A stretch of DNA of 64,000 nt from NCBI GenBank assembly GCA_017311315.1, contig CM029658.1:33581327-33645326 (forward strand), given 5' to 3'. The notes beneath the pieces are model-generated. The model did not search any database and was not told where the DNA came from. It saw only the letters and a list, made by a program, of their open reading frames with translations. The stretch comes from Dendrocalamus latiflorus. Its lineage: Eukaryota; Streptophyta; Magnoliopsida; Poales; Poaceae. Below, in pieces: positions 46,387 through 57,300 of the stretch. Numbering within the stretch: position 1 is the stretch's first letter; each line of letters opens with the position of its first letter. The position numbers and the translations under genes were made by a program.

Positions 46387-49273
46387 CTAGCGGAGCACAT
46401 CCCCTTCGCCGTGTAGTGTCCGCCGCAAAGCAACCGTGGCAGCACCCTCCCCGATGTAATTCCAAATCCGATTGTGGAAGTTTCGGATGGCAGGGTGGGT
46501 AGCGCGAACCGCATCAGATATAACCCCGGGCTGGACGGGCAAGTCAAGCTGGGGGTTCGCCAGCTCATTGACATGCTCACACCCGCCAGTGTGCAGTAAG
46601 GCAAGGGCAAGGCCAGCACTCATATAGCCGCAGTGGGTGCCGAAGGCCTTGGCGCCGCGAAGGGCAATGCTCGAGCCCTCTTCGATTCGCCCGAGCATCT
46701 CCATCAGGTCTTGACAGCTATGAGTGGCGTCCTCCATGTGCACAGAAAGCCCCCGGAGGGCCTGCTCCAAAGACTCCATCGCCCCCCACGCGGAGGCAGA
46801 CGCGTTGTCCCAAGATAAGGCCTTCTCTGCAAGGGAGGCAGCAAGGTGCTCCTTCTCCGCCTCCAGTGCGGAGATTCGTTGCTGAAGGGCGGTCCGCTCC
46901 TCCGTCACAACGTGCTCAGCCTCCCCCATCGCGCGTTGTGCGGCTAATGCCGCGCTCTTCGCGTTCGCGCCTACCAGCTGCGCGTCAGAGATAGCCTTGT
47001 CCCGTTCCGCCATCAGCACTCGAATGTGCTCATCCTTGGCGGCATGGGCGTCGTCGGCGACACGCAGTTGCTCCTCCAGCGCCCTCCGTTCGCGCGCGTG
47101 AGTCTCCTCAAGGGCTTTGCCGATTGCAAGCGTCTACACGGGCGCAGGAACAAACGGTACCCATCAGATAAGCAAAGCACATGCAGCAGGAGCAGAGTTC
47201 ATTACCCTCATCTCCGAGGCACCCAGCGCGAGCGCCCGAAGGTCGCCCCCGCAGGACTGCAGCGCCTGCCGATTTACGTGGCCGTTAGCGTACTCCGCCA
47301 CCTCATTCAGGGCGCGAAGTGTCTCCCACCGAGGGACAAAGTCGGAGACGTCAAGCCCTAGAGCCCCCGCCCCAGCACCTTCGACAATAGTTGGGGCACA
47401 CATAGTCCCCTGCTCAACCTGGCCGCAGACATCACGGGCTCCCCCGTTGCTTGATTCTTGCCCTCGTCGGGGAGACCTTGTCTCGCCTGATGTCGACGGA
47501 ATAAGCGAGCAAATCGGGGAGAGTTTCACGAAGTCGCGGGAGGAAAACGAACCACACCTACCTTCAATACCCTCTACAGCGGTACTTCGCTGGGCCTCTG
47601 CCCGGATCATGATCACCTCACTGGCTTGAGGACCGACAACTCTCTCAGCTTCAGCCACGTCCCCGCCTATCAGGACCTCGGTCACAGGGCCTGCCACACT
47701 GAACCGGCCCCTCGAGGACGGTGGTGACTGCACCCGAGGGCATTTCGCCTTCGGAGTGGCAGGCGACGCCTCCATGGCCACCTTGGCAGCCGGGGCAACC
47801 GTCATCAGCAATGACGCTGCGGTTGCCGCGGGAGGCGATGAAGCATCATCTGCAAGAACGACGAGGCTCGGGCCCGTCGCCCCGCCACCGTGTAAGGCCT
47901 CGGCGGGGGTTGTGTGCCTCTCCAAGTCGGTCGGTCCAAGCCCAGCGCTCGTTTCGCCCCCAATCCCCACGGTCTCGATCGGGGGCACTTCCGGCGGGCT
48001 GAGGGCAGTGGTCTCCAATCGGACCTCGCATTGGGAAGATGGTGCCACCACCGTCGCGCCGCTCAGCGATTCCGCGAGCACCGGCCGTTTTGGGATGGGA
48101 ATTCCCAGAACCTCGCATACACGGTTAATCCGCCCTTGCTTTGCCAAGGAAGTCGCGGACTCACGGGCCCCGTGCTCCTTCGCCGTGTACGGCCCAAGAA
48201 TCGCAACCACTGCACGCTCCACATCTTCCAACCGGCGCACTGCACGCGAAAGTGGAATATCATATGTAAGGATTTGCTACCACCCAAGCGGTGCGTGGCT
48301 TATGGCAGGATCACTTACAAGGCGCGGAGGGCTTATGGAGCGAAGACACCCCCGGCTGGATGCCGTCCTTCCGATCGGGCCCCCGCCGCTCGTACTTCCA
48401 GTTGCAAGAAAGCGGGGATATCCCGTACATAGTGAACTCCTCAGCGAGGTCATGCATGTTGAACCGGAGGGCGATGCCAGCAAGTCTCCGCGCCTATTGT
48501 TTGTCGCTGGACCGAGGCATCACATCCGGACAGCGATTGAATGATATCAGCTCCCCCCGGCTTCGAAGGTCGCTTGTGCTCGTCACGAGGTGATAGAACC
48601 ACCGCCGCGTCCAGCCTGACTCCCACTTCCCCTGCACAGCCAACGCGGGGAACAAGTGTGAGCACTCCGCCCTCAGCACGAAGTCCACGTCGCCGAAGTT
48701 CGAGTACGCCTCCCCTTCCATTTTCTTCGATTGGCACCGTGCGTCATGCAGGGTGGCGAACAACTCAGCGCTGGGACGGGTACCCTCCGTCCGCATCGCT
48801 CAAGTAAAAATGGCCAACCGAACGATCGCGGTCGGAGTCAGCTGCGCCAGCTCCAACCCATAGGCTCGCAGTACTTTGCGAACAAAGAGTGTCGCCGGCA
48901 TTCGGAGCCCGGCGTCGAAGAAGGCCACGAAGACGATCGCCTCCACCTCCGCCTCCCCCGGGTTCGGCTTCGTTTCGTCAGGTCCAGGCAAACGAGCCCT
49001 GGCACAGTCCTCCAGCTTCTTCTCCCGAAGAAGGGTTTGGAGGGTCTCCTCTGTGACGCGACTTCGCCCTAGCACATGGGAGCACCGGCCCTTTGACTTC
49101 TTCACGGCATCCCAGCGATGGTTGGTTTGCCTCTTGTCGCGCAGAACCAGGCGATTCTCCGCCGGTGGTGGCGTCAGGCAGCGCTGGCTTGACGAGGCGC
49201 TCTCGCTCAGGCGACACGCAGGATCGTCAATGGCGGCACCCCTCTCAGCTGGGAGGTCGTCATGCACAGCCAT
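46387..49273 (-). pseudogene. Antisense spliced ORF of the Tat element (about 911 codons, two nonsense codons)
   Basis: On the minus strand three exons join in frame: 49273-48319, 48239-47206 and 47133-46387. The introns have canonical borders (GTAAGT...GTGCAG and GTAATG...GTGTAG). Exon 1 (ATG at 49273) contains a region like the 'putative gypsy type transposon' domain (Transposase_28): FFDAGLRMPATLFVRKVLRA, LHDARCQSKKMEG, GKWESGWTRRWFYHLVTS. Exon 2 is mostly low-complexity (Pro/Ala/Glu/Ser), ending RWETLRALNEVAEYANGHVN. Exon 3 is a coiled coil (LQQRISALEAEKEHLAASLA) with a folded-looking C-terminus (IRNFHNRIWNYIGEGAATVA). TGA at 48800-48802 and TAG at 48494-48496 interrupt exon 1; the first replaces a Trp codon judged from the older copy. 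Grande-type Tat elements also carry an antisense gene. Function is unknown. Confidence 0.7.
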
Positions 49274-50034
49274 TCTTCTCCCCCCACTACGGCGGCGAGC
49301 AGAATGGATGCAGGAGTAGCAGTGGGATGTGTAAGCAAACAGAAAGGGACGAGCAAGCACAAGCAAGTAGGCACCCAGGGGGAGCGGTTGCATGCCCACA
49401 GTGACAACTTATAAAGCCCAACGTCCCCCCGCAAGCAGAAGATCGAACGGCAGACGTACACCGGTTCGGCTACCCACGATCGGGCAGTGCAACCTCTGAC
49501 AACCGCGACAGGCGGCGGTAGGTGGGCGATTAGCGCGTAGCGCGCCGATGCATTCCTACCACGTGGCCACTTTACCTGGGGAAGAGGCGAACGGCTGTGG
49601 TCGTGCGACCACTGACATCCCACGACGCTCCAGTCCCAGCCTGCCACGTACCCCCACACAGCGCAGAACAGGAGCAGCCGCGACAGCCTGCCCCTGACAA
49701 GGGCAGGCGCGATTCCGGGCGTCATTAAAGCGCACTCCCGGGCCGTGCAACCACCTCTCCGCGTTGGCGCTACGGCAGCCGCCCGAGTTTTACTTCGCGC
49801 CCACAGACATCCGGAGCGCGAAGTATGTCACGCCCTGACTTCGGCCCGACCTGCCCGACGTCTTTGACTTCCAGGCCGCGCAGCTCCGGGAGCGGAAGAC
49901 ACGGCTCTTGCACTAGGGGCATGGACGAAAGTGTATCCAGGTCATCGAGGGTCACAGGCCGATGGGACGGAGGGGGCCAAAGGGCTCAGCGGCATGGCTT
50001 CGGCCCGTGAAGCCCTTCACCATGAGAGGCTCCT

Positions 50035-50280
50035 GTTGTAGGGGTGGCCCCCACCTAAGCCCAGCAGGCCTGTTAGGGAATGTAATGCCCAAAATGGGAT
50101 ATGTATAATGACACGAGTACCCTTGAGGGTAATACTCGGATGTAAGGGTATAATTGTAAAAGCACTCCTTATGGACACATATATATATACAACATAAGCC
50201 ATGGGGAGAGACCCTAAGCCATTTCTACTCACCTAACTCTCCACTACCACTCTCTCTCTGTTTGGTCTGTAACCACAACA
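50035..50280 (+). repeat. Tat 3' LTR
   Basis: It runs from TGTTGTAGGGG to AACCACAACA and is nearly identical to 38947-39194, with differences such as TTATTGTA/TAATTGTA and one fewer CT pair. GAGGT follows. The stretch before it (CATGAGAGGCTCC) is only weakly purine-rich. Confidence 0.93.
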
Positions 50281-50745
50281 GAGGTGTTGAGTGGACTAAA
50301 ATCATTTAGGATGCAAATACAAATTGCTTGACCTAGCTAATACTTGGAAGCGAGATGTCATGTCATGTTAGCTTTTTCTTCACAAAATAAATTAAAGAAA
50401 ACACCCTCAAGTCCTCAACGCTGGCAATTTCTTTGGGAAGGATTAGCACTCATTTAAGGCCTTGTTCTTTTTAGTTTTTCAGCAGTTTTTAGCTTTTGAC
50501 TTCTCTCAGCAATCATTATTCATTAAATTGATAAGTCGTAGCCCAAAAAAACATGCCCTAATAAGCTCGTAGACAAGTTTGTAGTTGAGGTCCTTTTTTG
50601 TTTCAACAAGCATAACGTTGTATGTATGCCTAATTATTAAGGGTGCAAATACGAACTGGACCTTGATTCTGAGTGCGAATTGGGGAGGATGAAGGTGTTG
50701 AGTGGACTAAAATCATTTAGAGTGCAAATAGGAGATGTCACGTCA
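50281..50745. repeat. Right part and second copy of a local duplication
   Basis: GAGGTGTTGAGTGGACTAAA at 50281 recurs as AAGGTGTTGAGTGGACTAAA near 50692. GGATTAGCACTCATTTAAG at about 50438 begins the second copy of the sequence found left of the Tat element. The original locus was thus a tandem duplication of about 300 bp before the Tat insertion. Confidence 0.7.
50458..50558. mobile_element. Small Tourist-like MITE (101 bp)
   Basis: It is flanked by TAA on both sides (50455-50457, 50559-50561), with ends GGCCTTGTTCTTTTTAG and, inverted, GGGCATGTTTTTTTGGGC. The other duplicate (38806-38820) shows the empty site CATTTAAGAAGCTC. Confidence 0.7.
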
Positions 50746-50914
50746 TGATAGCTAAGTAACTCGTATTTTGCAAACAAAACAAATTGGGTGTACATGTGTA
50801 CGCGCATGTCCCAATACTGGGTCCGCCCATGGGCATCATGAAAAAGAAATTAGTAAAAGCCATTGAATTATTAGTCAGCCTGCCGTGTTTTTCGGAGTTC
50901 TTCCTCTCCTGCAG

Positions 50915-51165
50915 TCCCGCTACGACTACGTACAAAATGACATTTCCACTTTGTCCTAAAGTTTGGTGCCGATAGTGCTACGACTACGTACAAAATGACA
51001 TCTCGGAAAAATGAGAGATGCGACAATTGAATACATTTCAGAGCTGTCGTTGTCTTCCCATCTGAAGTGCTTTGGACAAGGAATTGTCGCTCTTAGGCTC
51101 GGTCCACATAGAAAAATGAGAGATGCAACAATTGAATACATTTCAGAGCTGTCGTTGTCTTCACA
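50915..51165. repeat. Short direct duplications upstream of the receptor kinase gene
   Basis: GCTACGACTACGTACAAAAT occurs near 50919 and 50977. A 55-bp block starting GAAAAATGAGAGATGC occurs at 51006 and again at 51111. Both lie within 420 bp upstream of the start codon, in the presumed promoter. Confidence 0.85.
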
Positions 51166-51208
51166 TTTGGTGCTTTTGGCCTAGCTCACAAGTGTGCCAT
51201 CTACTAGA

Positions 51209-51216
51209 CTATATAA
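51209..51216 (+). promoter_or_regulatory. Candidate TATA box of the receptor kinase gene
   Basis: CTATATAA lies 115-122 bases upstream of the ATG at 51331, which leaves room for a transcription start near 51240 and a leader of about 90 bases. This is sequence-only support. Confidence 0.5.
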
Positions 51217-51330
51217 CAAGAATAGATCCACCTTCGTCGAGCCGATACGAGCTCTATACTGTGTTACTAAATTTTTACACACCAAAAAAGAAAAAAGGGA
51301 GAAAGAGTAGTTGAAGATCTTAAGAGTCAG

Positions 51331-54300
51331 ATGAGGTGCCCTTCAGCTTTGTTATTAGCTCTCGTCACTGCGATACTGCATGCATATGCTAAGCCAACTA
51401 CCTTAGGTACGAGTCTACATCTTATTATTTTTCATATGTATCATTTTTCAGCGCTTCATCGATCATAAACAAGTGAGTTATGCATAGGTAATCAATGTCT
51501 TGGCTTCCTTGTTTTCATTTTTTTGAGATGGACAGAAAAATAGTCCTTTCTCTGGCAATTGCTTGGCTTCATCTAAAAAAAGGCAATCACTTGGCTTGAG
51601 ATTATCCATGTGCGTCCTGGAACAAAGATAATTTTTCACATCACACATTATTGCAATACTTTTCTCTACTACACAAACAACAGTTGACTTAGATAACTCA
51701 TATAAATCTGGTGAAGAATACTACAAAAAGTTTTATTAGGTTGCAAATAGATATTGAATCTGATCATTAGGCTACAAAAAGAAGAACCGAACTTCATATG
51801 TCAATTTTTTATTGAGTCTACTAATCCCTGGGTGAGCTCGGTACTATTCTTCAGTTTTTCTACTAGGAAAGTAAGTCGGTAAAAATATGGATGTTGGATA
51901 CTTTTGCTGCTGAATGATGAGGCCCACTTAAGCGAGAGGCGCCGACCGGCCCCGAACGGTATGGAAACCTCGATGAGCACTATATGATTTGGCATTATAA
52001 AGTCGATGTGTTCGACGGCAAAACAATTTATATCTCTCTTGGAATGGTTTCAACCTTCGCAGGCTATGTAAATGCACCTCGCCATACACATCCGACAATG
52101 GCCTCTCTCTCATCGCCACCAACGCCTCTGTGGCGAAGAATACTACAAAAAGTTTTATTAGGCTGCAAATAGATATTGAATCAGACCATTAGGCTACAAA
52201 AAGAAGAAGAACTGAACTTCATATGTCACTTTTTTTGTTGAGTCTACTGATATACAGAATATAAATAGATGATAGATAAAAGAGAAGCAAAATCATTCTT
52301 CAAATATTCCTGAATTCATGTGCTTGCAAAAAGAACATCCAAAGTAACCGCTGAAAGCATCAATTTCAATCATTCTATCTAAACTTCAATGTTCTGGGAC
52401 CTGGGTTGGCAGAGTACCTGATAAAAGGCAACAAACTGATTTTGACACAACAGAACAAAGGTAACAAACAGGGGATCAATTTGGAAAACAAAGAATAATA
52501 GAAGGGATTGCTATCTCTTGACGGTTTCAGTTATGTCAGGAGAATTGCAGGGCCATAGGAAACAAATGGGTTCTGGTAGTGATCATACATTGGCATTTCA
52601 CGGTTTTCCCCCATTTTTATCTGGCATGTAACAATCTGGATTTTATTTTTCACAATTTGGCCAATAATTTTATGTATAAAATTTCCATGTGTAAATGTAT
52701 ATTCAGCTCAAGTGGCACTCATTGTCACCTCTATGTAGACGAAGGGTTTATAAGCATCGATTGCGGCCTTCCCAATGGCTCTAGCTATGTGGATGAAAAT
52801 ACAAATATCACATATGTTTCAGACGATGGGTACATAGACACAGGAGAAAACCACAATATTTCTTCAGAACACCAAGGTGCTCAACAATTCAAGACAGTTT
52901 TGAATCTCAGAAGCTTTCCTACGGGAGGTAGGAATTGCTACACTCTTTCTTCTATCACGAAAGGTCAGAAGTATCTTATAAGAGCAATGTTCATGTATGG
53001 GAACTATGACAACAAAAGCCAGAATCTTATTAGCTCACCACTGATCTTCAAAATTTATATTGGGATTGACTTCTGGAACCAAGTCAGTATCACTAGTGCA
53101 ACCATGACTTACACGTCTGAGGCAATCTTTGTGGCCACGGTGAACTCAATATCAGTTTGCTTGATTGATAATGGAAAAGGAACTCCTTTCATATCATCAT
53201 TAGAAATGAGGCCAGTGAAGAGTTCAATTTATCCCGGTGCCGAGCCAAATCAACCTCTTTTGCTCCAGGATCGACGAAGCATGGGTGCAAGTGGCGTACT
53301 TAGGTGACCCTTCTTTTATTCGCATGATCTAGGCAACAATATACTGTCAGTTCCTAAGTTTTCACAAACCACAACAAATTAACATTAGCTCCCAAGCTTT
53401 TAGTTTCTTTAATTTGACCATATATACACAACTGTTTCAGTTTCAACGGCTTTCACTCTGTCCATTTATCTTCTTGTTCTTTTAAGGCATGCAACTGCTT
53501 ATCCTGGACCTGTAACTATAATCTATATGGTTTTGATGAAAGCAGCATCGTCCAATTTCGTACCAACATATCTGGGTCCGTGGCAAATTAGGTTTAAGCC
53601 AAAAATAATTCTTTTCGTAGGATCTGATGACTATTGTTCAATGTTACTGCTCTCAACAGATAAATTATACATTTGATGATGTCTCTCAGTGAAAAAAAAT
53701 ACATATAAGGATATAAATTCAAACTTTTTCTCCAGTGGAAAGTTTAGTAAACAAGGCTAGTTTTTCATCAAATAGTAATTGCTTTATTTCATTACCAGGT
53801 ACCCGGATGATCCCTATGATCGTCTCTGGTGGCCGTCGCAAGATACCTCAGGGTGGATGAACATTTCCACAACGAGCACCATTGGCCACGATATAGATGA
53901 CCATTATGAGGTGCCAACAGCAGTCCTCCAGACGGCCGTCACCACGTCGTCCACCTCTGAAGCTCTGAATTTCTCATGGGCGGCTCCAACCGGCTGGGCT
54001 GTGGAACCAGGATACTGGCTCTTTGCACACTCTACTGACTTCCAGAAGAAGCAGCGGCGTGAGTTCGATATGTACTGTAACGACGACAATTGTTATCGTG
54101 ATTACAAGCCACCCTACCTCTGGGCGGACGGTATATACGACGAGTCAGCATACACATACGAGTACAACAATGGGCTATACAACATCTCTCTCATCGCCAC
54201 CAACGCCTCTGTGCTGCCACCGATGCTCAATGCCATCGAGATATACTACCAAGTCCGGCAAGATGACAAGATGACCACCTTGGAAGATGGTATGCTTGTG

Positions 54301-57300
54301 CCCTTATTTCCTTCGAATTGAAACCACTAGACAAGAGCTCAATTAACTAACAAGTCCCTGCGAATTACTTGGATCACATGGGCACATTTTTTAAAAGAAA
54401 AAAGAACATCAATGCACACACAGAGATGTTTCTCGTCAGTATTGAATGACAGTCAAAATGGATTTCTTTTTGTTTCCCGCGCGGGGCGGGGCCCGGGGGG
54501 GGGGGTTACCTAAAACAATGAATTAAGATAATATGTTATGCATCGGCAAATATACAAAGAAAATCTGAACTGTGCGACAGCTAATGAAAAAGCACACAAA
54601 AAAATATAATGGCTTTTACTCAAGGTGTAAACTAGTACAAACTCTCCAAAGACTCTTTAAAAATAATTACACAAATCATATTTGGAAAGTCAATATGTTA
54701 CCGTAGCCTCAGTTTCATCAACATTGGAGCTGTTCTAATCCCTTACCTATGTAGTTCGCAACTGCGGTACTAAAACATGGTTTTGTTTTCGCATGAACGG
54801 TTTGACACCCTTTTCCATATGTCGTTTAAAAACACGTATAGGAAGCATATTAAGCAGTTTCCTGTGGTAACATCGACATAGATAAATGATCTCGTATTAG
54901 TTGGCATTACTAACTTTTTTATTTTGTAATGCGGAGGTGTCCATCAGTATTATCAATATCAGAAAACAAAGGAAGAAAGAGACAAAGTAATTAATCTCTA
55001 TTTAATGAACTAAATAAGATGGGCAGGTGCACCAGCAAGTTATTTATTGTTGACTAGATGAAGTATTGATGTTGCATTGTCATTATTGCTAAATACTTTA
55101 TCATCAGCGCATCCCTCATTCCCTTTTTAGCTTATATATTGTATCAGCACAGAATCTTTAAAGTCGAAATTTCAAATTTCCGAAATTATATATGCAAATA
55201 AAAGGACTCATGCAATATCACCCAAGTTCACATAATGCATGATATATGAATACGGGTACCAACTAAATTATTTTGTGATTCATTTATTTGCCAATATATT
55301 ATTTTCTTCTATTTGATTTCTGTGGAGCTTAGTTGATGCCATGATGGCTATTAAAAATGAGTATGAAGTGAAGAAGAACTGGATGGGTGACCCATGTTTA
55401 CCAGAAAACTATGCATGGAGTGGCTTGAAATGTATAAGTGACGGATTCACATCAAGAATTATATCTTTGTAAGTGGGCAGGATAAGAGTGACTTAAGTTC
55501 TTTCTGCACATCTTCTAGTTGACTGTCTTTTTTTACTATTAACAAGCCTACAATATTTCCAGAGACTTGTCCCACAGTGATTTGCAAGGAGCAATATCTG
55601 ATCAATTTTCCATGCTCAAATCACTCAAATACCTGTGAGTATACCCATGTATCAGTTGATCCACCCATCACTACAGATAGCACTAACATTAACAGTAATT
55701 CACAAACTCTATTTTCAGGAATTTGTCGAACAATGGCTTAAGTGGATCGGTACCCAATTCCTTGACATACTTATCAACTCTCCTTGTTTTGTATGTATCA
55801 TCCTATCAATCAGAAAAAAAAATCGCTGAGATATGCAGAACAATAAGGCAATAATTTGTTATCTTTTTATATGCAGAGATCTATCAGGGAATCATATAAG
55901 TGGTACAATCCCTGAAGCATTGTGCACAAAACGAGCACTCACTTTGAGGTTTTGATTTCCATTAGCTCTGTGGTTTGCCATAGTTGACCATAACAACATT
56001 GAAATCCTGGAAAGCAACTTGTGGGAGCTAGACTTTTCTTCAGACCTTAATACACTAAAATAGCAATGACCAAACTTCCGTGCCATGTTTCTGCATGTGA
56101 ACATGTAACGTAGTAAAGTGTGCATTTAGAGTGAAAATATGCTATCAGTGCAATGATGTACTCACAGTTATTGCATGGAAGAACTTGTAGATCACAATTC
56201 ACAATAGTCCATCTCTTACAAAAAATCCTATGCAATTGCACCATATATTTTTACAGGTAATTTTGGACTAAAATAAAACACAATAATGTATAATAAAATT
56301 ATAATAGTGTTCATCTACCAATGAAAATTTCATATTAAAAAGGTAAGAGTTTTTTCGTTATATAGAGCTCTAACATTTAGAATTTAATCTACAGCACTAT
56401 AATCTAGGCAAACAAAATTAATGGTACAGTTTTTGTCCCTTTTGGCCCCATTTATGTGAGAATTTTTAGATTTTAGAGCCAATTTTTTATCTTACTAAAA
56501 TCCTATGCAATGTCTCTAATTGAACCAATTTTTTCATTACACATTAGATCAAACTGCAGCATTATTTTTCTTGGTTTTAGGTATGACACTGTGAATGGAG
56601 ATCCATGCAATCCAAGATCATCAAGGAAGAAAAATACTGCGGTTCTAGCTGTTGCAATTGTGGTTCCTGTGGTGATTGTAGTAATACTAGTATCTGCTAT
56701 GTTGATGTTTTGTTTCTGCAGAACGCAAGGTAAATCTCTCTTTTGTAAATTCTGGAACATTTATACCTGTAATTGTATAATACTACCTCCAGATCAAACT
56801 ACCCCGCTCGTTTCGGCTTTAGCTTCTGGCTTATTTTTCACTATTCATAAATTTCGTCTTTTACTGAACTTTTGGCTTTTTTGAGTTTTTTTGCTGGTTC
56901 TTTTTTTCCCGTATTCGTTTGCGCTGTCCGTGATGACCTAGCATATTTTTGTTTCTATTTTTAAATTTTTTTAAATTTAATTACACCAAATAAGTCATCT
57001 TTAGCTACAATGAAATTTCAGCCGCTACAGTGTAATTTCGGCCATAAGCCACAACTTTGCATTCTGGTTTGCTAATACTTGTCATTTTGGTTTCTCGAGG
57101 AACATTTCCCACCAAATGCTCTATTAATTCCTTACTGGTAGCGGATCAGTACACTATTAATTCTTTGTTCTATGTGCATGGAGATAAAATGACAAGTAAA
57201 TTCAACCGGTGAGCTCACAACCACTGAATATCAGTACACCATTAATTCCTTATTGGTTCCTGTGGTGATGGTAGTAATACTAGTATCTGCAATATCAATG

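Larger units (their letters stand above)
38947..50280 (+). mobile_element. Complete Tat/Retand-type Ty3/gypsy element (11.3 kb)
   Basis: LTRs of 248 and 246 bp (38947-39194; 50035-50280) are flanked by an exact 5-bp duplication GAGGT (38942-38946; 50281-50285). A PBS of TGGCGCC type follows the first LTR. The sense strand has gag and pol (39247-44654) with a second RNase H region. Then come two tandem arrays (44955-46105), and an antisense spliced gene (49273-46387) before the 3' LTR. Short LTRs, a doubled RNase H and an additional ORF behind pol are marks of the Tat lineage. The two LTRs differ at only a few positions, so insertion is fairly recent, although gag-pol carries stops and shifts. 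It may therefore have moved using another element's proteins. Confidence 0.92.

Noticed and set aside
52701..52738. Start of kinase exon 2 at an earlier AG (52726)
   Set aside because: It puts a stop in frame with exon 1; the acceptor at 52738 keeps the frame from the signal peptide into the ectodomain.
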